A stretch of 33,190 nt of DNA from Olleya sp. (GTDB lineage Bacteria; Bacteroidota; Bacteroidia; Flavobacteriales; Flavobacteriaceae): the NCBI GenBank assembly GCA_023300575.1, contig JALZUT010000049.1, forward strand, positions 1-33,190, in the 5' to 3' direction. Shown piece after piece: positions 16,022 to 24,577 of the stretch; the first letter of the stretch is position 1, and every line of letters starts with the position of its first letter. The notes under the pieces are model-generated. The model saw nothing but the letters and a program-made list of their open reading frames with translations, was not told the origin of the DNA and made no database searches. The translations under genes and the position numbers were made by a program.

Positions 16022-18253
16022 ATGAAAAAAGTATTACTAACAATCCTATCTTTTGTAGTCTGTTCAGCAGTATTTGCACAAGATTTACCAACAAATCCTG
16101 AACCTGGGAAATGTTATGTACGTTGTGTAACACCAGATGTTTGGGTAAACCAAGACATTACTGTTCAAGTTGCACCTGCATACAAAAAACTAAGAGTTGT
16201 ACCTGCACAGTACAGAACAGAAAATGAAGAAGTTGTTATCCAATCTGGAGGACAAGAATTATCTGTTGTTCCTGCTCAGTTTGAAACACAATCTTTTGAT
16301 GTTGTAACTCAAGCTGCTTCTCAAAGATTAGAGAAAGTATCTGGGTCTACAGACACTACAACTGAAGAAATTGTAACGCAACCAGCTTACCAAGAGTTAA
16401 CTGTTGTGCCTGCTCAATATTCTACAGAGAATTTTGACGTAGTATCTTCTGAAGGAGGTCAAACTTTATCTGTCATTCCTGCTAAGTTAGGATCAGAAAG
16501 TTTTGAAATAGTAGTACAAGAAGCTAGTCAACGTTTAGAAGTTGTACCTGCTCAATACGAAAATAGAACTGAAACTATAGTAGTTCAAGCTGCTTACACT
16601 AAGTTGCAAACTGTTCCTGCACAATACGAAACAAGAACAGAGACAGTAGTAGTAAACTCTGGAGGTCAACGTTTAGAAGTTGTTCCTGCAAAATGGGCTA
16701 CAGAAAATGTAGAGATGGTGGTTCAACCTGCTTCTTCTAGATTAGAAGTTGTTCCTGCACAATATGGTTCAGAAACTGTTGAAGTTGTTGTTAAAGAAGC
16801 ATCTCAACGTTTAGAAGTTATCCCTGCACAATGGGGTACAGAGACTTTATCTTACAAAAAACAAGAATACGGTTCTACATTAAAAGTTGTACCTGCTAAA
16901 TTTACTTCTGGTTACCAAACTATAGAAGTTAAGCCTGCAACAGCTAAATGGGGAATGAGTGATACACCTGCTGCAGATTGTCAGTCAAGTGATCCTAACG
17001 ATTGTAGATACTGGTGTTACAAAAATATACCAGCACAAAACATTACAATTAACACAACAGAATTAGCTAATGATGCACAAGTTATCACTACTCCTGGATG
17101 TGATCAAGGAGGAAATAACGCTGCAGATTGTGGTATGGGTACTTATACAAGAAGAGTAGTGCAAACTCCAGCTACAACTAGAGTAATTGATATTCCTGCT
17201 GTAACTAAAACAGTTAAGACTACAGTAATGACTACGCCTCCTACAACTAGAACGATAGAAATTCCTTCTGTATCTAAAACAGTTAAGAAAACAGTATTAG
17301 TAGCTCCAGCTACAACTAGAGTAATTGATATTCCTTCAGTAACTAAAGAAGTAACAAGAAGAGTAATGGTTACACCTCCAACAACAAGAGTTGTAGATGT
17401 ACCTGCTGTTACTAAAGACGTTAAAAGAACTGTAATGGTTACGCCTCCAACAACAAGAGTTATTGCAATTCCTGCTGTTACTAAAACTATGACACGTACT
17501 GTTGTAGTAGAGCCAGCTACTACAAGAGTCTCTGAAATTCCTTCTGTAAGTAAGACTATGAAGCGTACAGTTATGGCAACTCCTCCAACAACAAGAGCAA
17601 TTGACATTCCTGCTAAATCAACAACAGTAAGAAAAACTATCATTTCTCCTGAAACTACAAGAGTTATAGATATTCCTGCTGTAAGTAAGACTATGAAGCG
17701 TACAGTAATGGTTACACCTCCTACAACAAGAGCAATTGATGTTCCTCAAAAAACGACTTCTTTAAAACGTACAGTTTTAGCTAGCGATGCTAGAGTAGAA
17801 GAAGTAGCAGTTCCTGGAGTAAACAAGACAGTTACTAAAGAAGTATTACAGAAAAAAGGAGGATTAACTACTTGGAAAGAAGTTGATTGTAAAATCGTTG
17901 AATATAACGACCTTAACATAAACTGGGATTTAGGTTCTGCAAGTTTAACTTCTGCTGCTAGAGCTGAAATTGATGCAAAATTATTAACAGTATTAGCTGA
18001 TGGTGTATCTGTAGAGATTGCATCACATACAGATTCTAGAGGTTCTAAAACATCTAACAGATCTTTATCTGAAAGAAGAGCTCAGGCTGTTACTAACTAC
18101 CTTATCTCTAAAGGAATCAATTCTTCAAGAATTGTATCTAATGGATATGGTGAAACAAGATTAACTAACAGATGTTCTGATGGTGTATCTTGTACAGAAA
18201 GAGAGCACTTATCAAACAGACGTACTCAATTTAGAGTAATCAACGCTAACTAA
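16022..18253 (+). CDS. OmpA-domain surface/periplasmic protein with two 23-residue repeat arrays
   Basis: This 743-residue exported protein has a signal peptide (cleavage near AVFA/Q, residue 19) and a short Cys-containing N-terminus (GKCYVRCVTPDVW). Array 1 (residues about 55-307) is eleven 23-residue units around RLEVVPAQYETRTETVVVQ, mostly acidic. A Cys-rich linker (about 320-375: ADCQSSDPNDCRYWCYK) follows. Array 2 (about 381-605) is about ten 23-residue units around TTRVIDIPAVTKTVKRTVM, strongly basic. The C-terminal OmpA peptidoglycan-binding domain (about 640-743) has HTDSRGS and LSERRAQAVTNYL. The OmpA domain should hold the protein to the cell wall. The repeats are probably beta-rich and extended. 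There is no beta-barrel domain. Its role, whether structural, adhesive or motility-related, is unknown. Confidence 0.88.
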   Translation: MKKVLLTILSFVVCSAVFAQDLPTNPEPGKCYVRCVTPDVWVNQDITVQVAPAYKKLRVVPAQYRTENEEVVIQSGGQELSVVPAQFETQSFDVVTQAASQRLEKVSGSTDTTTEEIVTQPAYQELTVVPAQYSTENFDVVSSEGGQTLSVIPAKLGSESFEIVVQEASQRLEVVPAQYENRTETIVVQAAYTKLQTVPAQYETRTETVVVNSGGQRLEVVPAKWATENVEMVVQPASSRLEVVPAQYGSETVEVVVKEASQRLEVIPAQWGTETLSYKKQEYGSTLKVVPAKFTSGYQTIEVKPATAKWGMSDTPAADCQSSDPNDCRYWCYKNIPAQNITINTTELANDAQVITTPGCDQGGNNAADCGMGTYTRRVVQTPATTRVIDIPAVTKTVKTTVMTTPPTTRTIEIPSVSKTVKKTVLVAPATTRVIDIPSVTKEVTRRVMVTPPTTRVVDVPAVTKDVKRTVMVTPPTTRVIAIPAVTKTMTRTVVVEPATTRVSEIPSVSKTMKRTVMATPPTTRAIDIPAKSTTVRKTIISPETTRVIDIPAVSKTMKRTVMVTPPTTRAIDVPQKTTSLKRTVLASDARVEEVAVPGVNKTVTKEVLQKKGGLTTWKEVDCKIVEYNDLNINWDLGSASLTSAARAEIDAKLLTVLADGVSVEIASHTDSRGSKTSNRSLSERRAQAVTNYLISKGINSSRIVSNGYGETRLTNRCSDGVSCTEREHLSNRRTQFRVINAN
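16184..16939 (+). repeat. Array 1: eleven 69-bp coding repeats
   Basis: Tandem 23-codon units carry a core VVPAQ motif. The last residues cycle GG, AS, AY through units 1-8 (SGG, AAS, PAY, EGG, EAS, AAY, SGG, PAS), so a three-unit (207-bp) higher-order period is visible. Unit 3 has lost the VPAQ core (KVSGSTD). Confidence 0.85.
17162..17847 (+). repeat. Array 2: about ten 69-bp coding repeats
   Basis: Tandem 23-codon units share the core TTRVIDIPAVTKTVKRTVM. One unit is 22 residues long (SPETTRVIDIP) and the last is diverged (DARVEEVAVPGVNKTV). The period equals that of array 1, and the two consensuses align at R-x-x-x-[VI]-P-A. Confidence 0.85.
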
Positions 18254-18279
18254 GTTTAGTAAAATACTTTTCATATATA

Positions 18280-18309
18280 AAAAAAGGAAGCCATTTGGCT
18301 TCCTTTTTT
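18280..18309. terminator. Bidirectional intrinsic terminator
   Basis: AAAAAAGGAAGCC and GGCTTCCTTTTTT pair around an ATTT loop. It separates the OmpA gene from the convergent ybaB-like gene. Confidence 0.88.
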
Positions 18310-18327
18310 GTTTTTAATAAAGTTTAA

Positions 18328-18642
18328 TTATTTAAACATATCCATTCCAGGAATATTTGGCATCCCATCTTTTGCTACAGCTGCTATTTCTGTTTCATTA
18401 ACATTAGTCGCTTTTTTAATGGCTTTGTTTAATGTTAATATTAAATAATCCTCTAGTTGCTCTTTATCTTCTAAAAGAGAATCATCTATTACTATAGATT
18501 TTATTTCTCTATTAGCTGTTAAAGTTACACTTAGCAAATCATCACTACTTTTTTCATCAACTAATACAGTGTCTAATCTTTTTTTAGTTGCTTCTACTTT
18601 TTGTTGGGTTTCTTTAAGTTTTCCCATTAGGTCTCCAAACAT
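18328..18642 (-). CDS. YbaB/EbfC family nucleoid-associated protein
   Basis: This 104-residue protein of the YbaB/EbfC family forms small DNA-binding dimers that coat the nucleoid. The N-terminal amphipathic helix ([23 protein letters not shown]) leads to the central beta sheet ([22 protein letters not shown]) and a C-terminal helix plus the PNIPGM-type tail. Length and order of elements match the family. It is not next to dnaX or recR, its common partners in other phyla. A TAAATTTG element at 18676-18669 (minus strand) may be its -7 box, with TTTTG 16 nt upstream. Confidence 0.85.
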   Translation of the reverse strand: MFGDLMGKLKETQQKVEATKKRLDTVLVDEKSSDDLLSVTLTANREIKSIVIDDSLLEDKEQLEDYLILTLNKAIKKATNVNETEIAAVAKDGMPNIPGMDMFK

Positions 18643-18668
18643 TTTAATTTATTTTAAAGTTATGTATG

Positions 18669-18696
18669 CAAATTTATTAAATTCATTATCTGCAAA
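18669..18696 (-). promoter_or_regulatory. Candidate promoter for the ybaB-like gene
   Basis: On the minus strand TTTG (18696-18693) is followed by 16 nt and TAAATTTG (18676-18669). The boxes match the consensus but the spacer is about 3 nt short. Confidence 0.35.
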
Positions 18697-18746
18697 AGTA
18701 TTAAGAATAAATACCAAAAAACTATCTTTAGGACTAGTATAAATTT

Positions 18747-18754
18747 TACCTTTG
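18747..18754 (+). promoter_or_regulatory. Candidate -7 box for the prolyl oligopeptidase gene
   Basis: TACCTTTG fits TAnnTTTG and lies 26 nt before the ATG at 18780. The -33 region is not clear. Confidence 0.4.
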
Positions 18755-18779
18755 TAATGTCTTATAAAAACAAAAAAGC

Positions 18780-20831
18780 ATGACTAAGCCACCAATTGCT
18801 AAAAAAGTAAAAAAAGAATTAACCATACACCAAGATACAAGAGTTGATAATTACTACTGGCTAAATCAACGAGAAGATCAAGACGTTTTAGATTATTTAA
18901 ATGCAGAAAATAGCTATACCAAATCTGTTTTAAAGCATACGGAACCCTTTCAGGAATCACTTTTTAAAGAAATGAAATCGCGAATTAAAGAAGATGATCA
19001 AAGTGTACCATATAAACAAAATGGATACTGGTATATTACCAAATATGAAGAAGGGAAAGATTACCCTATCTATAGTAGAAAAAAGGAAAGTTTAGAAGCT
19101 AAAGAAGAAGTTATATTTGATTGCAACAAAATGGCAGAAGGACATAGCTACTTTAAATTAGGTGGTATTTCTATAAGTGCAGATAATACTTTGGCTGCTT
19201 TTTCTGTAGATACCGTAAGTAGAAGGCAATATACTATTTATATTAAAAACCTTCATACTGGCGAAATTTATAAAGACAAGATAGAAAACACTTCTGGAAG
19301 TTCTACTTGGGCAAGCGATAATAAAACCTTATTTTACAGTAAAAAAGATGAAATTACATTACGTTCTGACAAAATTTATAAACACAAATTAAATTCAGCT
19401 ACCAAAGATGATGTGTTAGTCTTTAATGAAGTAGACGAAACCTTCAATACTTTTGTGTACACAACAAAATCTAAAAAGTTTTTAGTTATAGGTAGTGCAA
19501 GTACTATGACTACAGAATATAGAATTTTAGAAGCTGATAATCCAGATGGAGCGTTTAGGGTGTTTCAAAAACGCACACAAGATTTAGAATATTCTATATC
19601 ACATTATAATGATAGTTTTTACATAACAACTAATAAAGACAACGCAACAAATTTTAAGCTTCAAAAAACTAACGAAACAGAAACTAGTGCAGACAACTGG
19701 AAAGATGTCTTACCACATAGAGTAGATGTTTTACTAGAAGATATAGAGATTTTTAAAGCGTATTTGGTTGTAAACGAAAGAAAAAACGGACTAAATCAAT
19801 TACGTATCATAAGTTGGGATGGGACAGAAGACTATTACTTAAAGTTTGAAAATGAAACGTATACAGCTCAATTAGGAAACAATCCAGATTTTGATAGTCA
19901 AACATTAAGATATAGTTACAATGCTTTAACCACACCAAGCTCTGTCATAGATTATGATTTTAAAACTAAGCAAAAGGACGTTAAAAAAGAGCAAGAAATA
20001 TTAGATAAAAACTTTGATAAAAATAATTACACCTCTAAGCGTATTTGGGCAACAGCAAGAGATGGTGTAAAAGTACCAATGTCTATAGTATATAAAAAAG
20101 ATACTAAATTAGATGGTACTAGTCCAGTTTTACAATATGCTTATGGCTCTTATGGATCTACTATAGACCCTTATTTTTCTACTATTAGATTAAGTCTTTT
20201 AGATAGAGGATTTATATATGTTATAACACATGTAAGAGGTAGTGAATACTTAGGGAGACCATGGTACGAAAATGGTAAACTGTTATCTAAAACAAATACT
20301 TTTTCCGACTTTATAGATTGCTCAAAATATTTAATAGACAATAATTACACATCTAAAAATCACCTTTACGCAATGGGTGGAAGTGCAGGTGGTTTATTAA
20401 TGGGTGTAATTATAAATTTAAATCCAGAATTGTATAATGGTATTATTGCTGCTGTACCTTTTGTAGATGTTGTTACTACTATGTTAGATGATTCAATTCC
20501 TTTAACAACTGGAGAGTATGATGAATGGGGAAATCCAAATGATAAAACATATTATGACTATATGAAATCATATTCTCCCTATGATAATTTAGAAGCAAAA
20601 GCATATCCAAATTTATTAGTAACTTCAGGATTACATGATTCTCAAGTTCAATATTGGGAACCTGCAAAATGGGTCGCAAAACTAAGAGAACTAAAAACAG
20701 ATAGTAATATGTTAGTATTAAAAACCGATATGGATGCAGGTCATGGTGGTGCTTCTGGTCGATTTGAAGCATTAAAAGAAGTGGCTTTAGAATATGCGTT
20801 TTTGTTCGATTTAGAAGGAATAAATAAATAA
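18780..20831 (+). CDS. S9 family prolyl oligopeptidase (protease II type)
   Basis: This 683-residue cytoplasmic-type serine peptidase has no signal peptide. The N-terminal part (about residues 60-400) is a seven-bladed propeller-like gate. The C-terminal alpha/beta-hydrolase domain holds the triad: Ser535 in GGSAGGLLMG, Asp620 in SGLHDSQVQYWEPAKW and His655 in DAGHGGASGRF. The opening PPIAKKVKKELTIHQDTRVDNYYWL is typical of the oligopeptidase B/protease II branch, which cuts short peptides after basic residues. It stands alone, with a TACCTTTG -7 element upstream, and is followed about 70 nt later by the cysteine-synthase-like gene on the same strand. Confidence 0.92.
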   Translation: MTKPPIAKKVKKELTIHQDTRVDNYYWLNQREDQDVLDYLNAENSYTKSVLKHTEPFQESLFKEMKSRIKEDDQSVPYKQNGYWYITKYEEGKDYPIYSRKKESLEAKEEVIFDCNKMAEGHSYFKLGGISISADNTLAAFSVDTVSRRQYTIYIKNLHTGEIYKDKIENTSGSSTWASDNKTLFYSKKDEITLRSDKIYKHKLNSATKDDVLVFNEVDETFNTFVYTTKSKKFLVIGSASTMTTEYRILEADNPDGAFRVFQKRTQDLEYSISHYNDSFYITTNKDNATNFKLQKTNETETSADNWKDVLPHRVDVLLEDIEIFKAYLVVNERKNGLNQLRIISWDGTEDYYLKFENETYTAQLGNNPDFDSQTLRYSYNALTTPSSVIDYDFKTKQKDVKKEQEILDKNFDKNNYTSKRIWATARDGVKVPMSIVYKKDTKLDGTSPVLQYAYGSYGSTIDPYFSTIRLSLLDRGFIYVITHVRGSEYLGRPWYENGKLLSKTNTFSDFIDCSKYLIDNNYTSKNHLYAMGGSAGGLLMGVIINLNPELYNGIIAAVPFVDVVTTMLDDSIPLTTGEYDEWGNPNDKTYYDYMKSYSPYDNLEAKAYPNLLVTSGLHDSQVQYWEPAKWVAKLRELKTDSNMLVLKTDMDAGHGGASGRFEALKEVALEYAFLFDLEGINK

Positions 20832-20845
20832 TCAAAAAAAATGCT

Positions 20846-20853
20846 TATTTTTG
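20846..20853 (+). promoter_or_regulatory. Candidate -7 box for the cysteine-synthase-like gene
   Basis: TATTTTTG fits TAnnTTTG and lies about 50 nt before the start at 20905. No clear -33 element is present. Confidence 0.35.
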
Positions 20854-20904
20854 CAAGGTTTGATTTTTAATATCAATAAAATAAGTAGCTTTTAAATAGC
20901 ATTT

Positions 20905-21945
20905 ATGGAATACAAAAAACAAGTTTTTGATAGCGTATTAGACTTAATTGGTCATACACCAATGATAAAACTAAAAAAAATGACTTCAGGATTTAAAGGA
21001 AACTTCCTTGCAAAGGTTGAGGCTTTTAACCCAGGACATTCTTCTAAAGATAGAATAGCTCTATATATAATTGAACAAGCTGAAAAACAAGGTATAATCA
21101 AACCTGGAGACACTATTATAGAAACTACTTCTGGTAACACAGGATTTAGTATTGCAATGGTTAGTGTTATAAAAGGTTATGACTGTATATTAGCTGTAAG
21201 TTCTAAATCCTCTTCAGATAAAATAGACATGCTAAAAAATATGGGAGCAAAAGTATACGTTTGTCCAGCAAATGTTAGTGCAGATGACCCAAGAAGTTAT
21301 TATCAAGTTGCAAAGCAATTACATGACGAAATCAAAGGATCGGTTTATATTAACCAATACTTTAATCAGTTAAATATAGATGCACATTACTATTCTACAG
21401 GTCCAGAAATATGGAATCAAACAGAAGGTGAAATAACACATTTAGTAGCTTGTAGTGGTACAGGAGGAACAATTTCGGGTACTGCTAAATATCTAAAAGA
21501 ACAGAATCCAGATATTAAAATTATTGGAGTTGATGCTTTTGGGTCGGTATTAAAAAAATACCATGAGACTAGAGAGTTTGATGACAAAGAAATTTATCCA
21601 TACAGAATAGAAGGTTTAGGCAAAAACTTAATTCCTACTGCAACAGATTTTGATACAATAGATAAATTTATAAAAGTTACAGATGAGGAAAGTGCACATA
21701 CTGCCAGAGAAATAGCACAAACAGAAGGTTTGTTTGTAGGTTATACTTCAGGAGCAGCAATGCAAGCCATAAAACAACTTAATGAAAGTGGCGAGTTTAA
21801 AGAAACAGATAATGTTGTAGTCATTTTTCCAGATCATGGTTCAAGATACATGAGTAAAATTTACAGTGATAAATGGATGAATGAACAAGGCTTTTTTGAT
21901 AGCAAAAATGCAGAAGCAGCCCAAAGTATTCAGTACATTAAGTAA
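20905..21945 (+). CDS. CBS/CysK-like PLP enzyme, candidate cysteate synthase
   Basis: This 346-residue fold-type II PLP enzyme has the Schiff-base Lys48 in [12 protein letters not shown], the substrate loop TTSGNTGFS and the phosphate-binding [20 protein letters not shown] resembles the cystathionine beta-synthase core. There is no C-terminal CBS-pair domain. By homology it would replace the beta substituent of serine, O-phosphoserine or O-acetylserine with a sulfur nucleophile. The next gene on the strand is an alpha-oxoamine synthase. In Bacteroidota that make capnine, a cysteate synthase of this superfamily supplies cysteate to such an enzyme. I infer sulfite-using cysteate synthase activity here; ordinary cysteine synthase remains the alternative. 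A terminator-like hairpin follows. Confidence 0.85.
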   Translation: MEYKKQVFDSVLDLIGHTPMIKLKKMTSGFKGNFLAKVEAFNPGHSSKDRIALYIIEQAEKQGIIKPGDTIIETTSGNTGFSIAMVSVIKGYDCILAVSSKSSSDKIDMLKNMGAKVYVCPANVSADDPRSYYQVAKQLHDEIKGSVYINQYFNQLNIDAHYYSTGPEIWNQTEGEITHLVACSGTGGTISGTAKYLKEQNPDIKIIGVDAFGSVLKKYHETREFDDKEIYPYRIEGLGKNLIPTATDFDTIDKFIKVTDEESAHTAREIAQTEGLFVGYTSGAAMQAIKQLNESGEFKETDNVVVIFPDHGSRYMSKIYSDKWMNEQGFFDSKNAEAAQSIQYIK

Positions 21946-21964
21946 AACACACACACTTTAAAAC

Positions 21965-22003
21965 AAAAAGTTAGCCTTAATGTAAATTTTGGTTAACTTT
22001 TTT
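21965..22003 (+). terminator. Intrinsic terminator after the cysteine-synthase-like gene
   Basis: AAAAAGTTAGCC and GGTTAACTTTTTT pair with one mismatch around a 14-nt loop and end in T6. It should end or weaken read-through into the alpha-oxoamine synthase gene. Confidence 0.6.
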
Positions 22004-22026
22004 GTTGATAATAGATGCTAGATTAA

Positions 22027-22058
22027 TTATGCACGTATAATAAAATTGTCTAATTTTG
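22027..22058 (+). promoter_or_regulatory. Candidate promoter for the alpha-oxoamine synthase gene
   Basis: TAATTTTG (22051-22058) fits the -7 box. TTATG (22027-22031), 19 nt upstream, is a weak match for the -33 box. The leader would be about 65 nt. Confidence 0.4.
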
Positions 22059-22127
22059 CTTCTCTAACTTAATTTAATAGCTCAAGCTAATTATTTCAAA
22101 AATAAAAAGCTAAATAATCGTTTTACA

Positions 22128-23387
22128 ATGAAAGATTTATTTGAAAAAATATACAAGGATAAAGGACCATTAGGTAAATGGGCAGCACAAGCAGAAGGTT
22201 ATTTTGTATTCCCGAAATTAGAAGGAGAAATTTCTAATCGCATGAAATTTCAAGGAAAAGATGTAATTACTTGGAGTATAAATGATTATTTAGGATTGGC
22301 AAATCACCCAGAAGTACGTAAAGTAGATGCAGAAGCTGCTGCACAATATGGCTCTGCTTATCCAATGGGAGCTCGTATGATGTCTGGTCATACAGATTTG
22401 CACGAACAATTGCAAAACGAATTAGCCGAGTTTGTAGATAAAGAAGCTGCATATTTATTAAACTTTGGTTACCAAGGAATGGTGTCTACTGTAGATGCTT
22501 TGGTTGCTAAAGATGATATTATTGTTTATGACGTTGATGCACACGCTTGTATTATTGATGGCGTAAGATTACACCATGGTAAACGTTTTACTTACAAGCA
22601 TAATGATATTGAAAGTTTAGAAAAAAATCTAGAACGTGCTACTAAAATGGCAGAGACAACAGGTGGAGGGATCTTAGTGATCTCTGAAGGTGTTTTTGGA
22701 ATGCGAGGTGAGCAAGGTCGTTTAAAAGAAATAGTAGCGCTTAAACAAAAATTTAATTTCAGACTATTTGTTGATGATGCACATGGCTTTGGTACACTTG
22801 GTAAAACAGGAGCGGGAGCAGGTGAAGAGCAAGGCGTACAAGATGATATAGATGTATACTTTGCAACGTTTGCTAAGTCTTTAGCAAGTACAGGAGCCTT
22901 TATTGCTGCAGATCAAGAAATTATAGACTATTTAAAGTACAATTTACGTTCGCAAATGTTTGCTAAGTCTTTACAGATGCAATTAGTAGTTGGTGCTTTA
23001 AAGCGTTTAGATATGTTACGTACAATGCCAGAGTTAAAAGAAAACTTATGGAAAATTGTAGATGCTTTACAATCAGGATTAAAAGATAGAGGATTTGATA
23101 TTGGTACAACACAAAGTTGTGTAACACCAGTATATCTTAACGGAAGTATTCCAGAAGCTATGGCTTTAGTCCGTGATTTAAGAGAAAACTACGGAATTTT
23201 CTGTTCTATAGTTGTATACCCAGTAATACCAAAAGGATTAATCTTATTAAGAATGATACCTACTGCTACGCACACTTTACAAGATGTAAATGAAACTTTA
23301 GATGCTTTTGATGCTATTAGAACGCGTTTAGAAAACGGAACTTACAAACGTATGTCTGCTGCTTTAATAAAAGCAATGGGTGAATAG
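22128..23387 (+). CDS. Alpha-oxoamine synthase, candidate cysteate acyltransferase (capnine synthesis)
   Basis: This 419-residue fold-type I PLP enzyme belongs to the family of serine palmitoyltransferase, 8-amino-7-oxononanoate synthase and 2-amino-3-ketobutyrate CoA ligase. Motifs are WSINDYLGLANHPEV, YLLNFGYQGMVSTVDAL, FVDDAHGFGTLGKTGAG (the PLP-binding Asp and His) and the Schiff-base Lys250 in FATFAKSLASTGAF. These enzymes condense an amino acid with an acyl thioester and lose CO2. Neither bioF partners nor tdh is nearby, so biotin or threonine breakdown is less likely. A cysteine/cysteate-synthase-like gene upstream points to cysteate as substrate, giving 3-ketocapnine for sulfonolipids. 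Serine palmitoyltransferase is the main alternative. Confidence 0.85.
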   Translation: MKDLFEKIYKDKGPLGKWAAQAEGYFVFPKLEGEISNRMKFQGKDVITWSINDYLGLANHPEVRKVDAEAAAQYGSAYPMGARMMSGHTDLHEQLQNELAEFVDKEAAYLLNFGYQGMVSTVDALVAKDDIIVYDVDAHACIIDGVRLHHGKRFTYKHNDIESLEKNLERATKMAETTGGGILVISEGVFGMRGEQGRLKEIVALKQKFNFRLFVDDAHGFGTLGKTGAGAGEEQGVQDDIDVYFATFAKSLASTGAFIAADQEIIDYLKYNLRSQMFAKSLQMQLVVGALKRLDMLRTMPELKENLWKIVDALQSGLKDRGFDIGTTQSCVTPVYLNGSIPEAMALVRDLRENYGIFCSIVVYPVIPKGLILLRMIPTATHTLQDVNETLDAFDAIRTRLENGTYKRMSAALIKAMGE

Positions 23388-23412
23388 AATAAATTGAAAA
23401 TTATAAAACATA

Positions 23413-23445
23413 AAAAATCCGATTCATTTGAATCGGATTTTTTTT
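23413..23445. terminator. Bidirectional intrinsic terminator
   Basis: AAAAAATCCGATTC and GAATCGGATTTTTT pair around an ATTT loop. It sits between the convergent alpha-oxoamine synthase and GNAT genes and touches the stop codon of the latter. Confidence 0.88.
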
Positions 23446-24562
23446 ATAATGCTTTTTTTAAAGTAACACGTCTTCTATACACTTCTGGATCAAAATGTTT
23501 CCAAATTTTATGAATCGCTTCGTTGTCTTCTAATTCTGGGGTTCTATAACAAGTTTTAATGCCTTTTTTTGTAAATGTATCATAATACTCATTGAATATA
23601 ACAGCATGTACACCTTTGTTTTGATAGTCTGGATGTACACCAATTAAATAAAATATTACATCCTTACTTTCTTTCTTAGCTTTTAATAATTTTAAAAAAC
23701 CAAGTGGTAATAGTTTTCCATTCATTTGTTGTAAAGCTTCTGAAAACCTAGGCATTACTATAGCAAAAGCTACTAAGTTGTCGTCTTTATCAACTACAAA
23801 TTTGATATACTCTGGATTAATAAAACTGATAAATTTTTTCTTGAAATATTCTTTCTGAATATCTGTTATTGCTACAAACGATGAAAGCGCTGAATAACTT
23901 TCGTTAAATAAATCAAACATCTTATCTACGTAAGGCATGACCTGAGAAGTCTTAGTAAATTTTAAGGCTCTAAGTTTATAACGTCGCTTAATCAACTCTT
24001 GTGCTTTTAGAAAAAACTCTGTTTTTACATTTTCAAAAAGAAATCTACTTTCAGAATATTTTTTTTCTATATTAAAACCATGTGATTGATAGTGATTAAT
24101 ATAATAGGGATGATTATACCAAGTAATCATGTTGCTTGCATTATTAAATCCTTCGGTTAAAACACCAACTTTATCAAGATTTGAAAAACCTACAGGACCT
24201 TCAGTATATTCAAGATTATGGGATTTTCCTATTTTATATACTTCTTCGATAAGCGCTTTACTAACCTCTAAATCATCTATAAAATCAAACCAACCAAAAC
24301 GCATTTTTTTAATCTTTTGGTCTTTTATTTCTAGCCAATTTATAATTGCAGCAACACGCCCAACAACTACATTCTCTTTATATGCTAAAAACAGAGTAGC
24401 TTCAGCATCATTAAAAATAGGGTTTTTTTTAACATCAAAAGTTGCAAGTTCTTGACTAATAATTGGAGGTACCCAATATTTAGAATCTTTATAAATAGAG
24501 AAAGGAAATGTTACAAAAGCTTTATAATCTCCTTTTGATACTACTTTTTTGATTGTAATCAT
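23444..24562 (-). CDS. GNAT-superfamily protein of about 370 residues
   Basis: This 372-residue cytoplasmic protein has a C-terminal GNAT-like fold, in which FYLIGVHPDYQNKGVHAVIFNEY carries the acetyl-CoA pyrophosphate-binding pattern (Q-N-K-G-V). The N-terminal half (FPFSIYKDSKYWVPPI, ATLFLAYKENVVVGRVAAIIN) resembles a second, degenerate GNAT copy. This double layout is known from the YghO-like group. The substrate is unknown. It converges on the alpha-oxoamine synthase gene and follows an outer-membrane protein gene by 15 nt, so it is likely transcribed with the latter. A role as lipid N-acyltransferase is a guess from the neighbourhood. Confidence 0.75.
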   Translation of the reverse strand: MITIKKVVSKGDYKAFVTFPFSIYKDSKYWVPPIISQELATFDVKKNPIFNDAEATLFLAYKENVVVGRVAAIINWLEIKDQKIKKMRFGWFDFIDDLEVSKALIEEVYKIGKSHNLEYTEGPVGFSNLDKVGVLTEGFNNASNMITWYNHPYYINHYQSHGFNIEKKYSESRFLFENVKTEFFLKAQELIKRRYKLRALKFTKTSQVMPYVDKMFDLFNESYSALSSFVAITDIQKEYFKKKFISFINPEYIKFVVDKDDNLVAFAIVMPRFSEALQQMNGKLLPLGFLKLLKAKKESKDVIFYLIGVHPDYQNKGVHAVIFNEYYDTFTKKGIKTCYRTPELEDNEAIHKIWKHFDPEVYRRRVTLKKAL

Positions 24563-24577
24563 ATTAAAAAGAAAGGA

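Noticed and set aside
17143-17643. 166-residue antisense ORF inside the OmpA-protein gene
   Set aside because: It is the reverse complement of repeat array 2. Its Val/Thr/Ile-rich repeated protein is what the repeat would give by chance, and it has no start signals of its own.
16184-17847. Regular direct repeats that could be taken for a CRISPR-like array
   Set aside because: The 69-bp period keeps one open reading frame with conserved amino-acid units and no unique spacers, so these are protein repeats.
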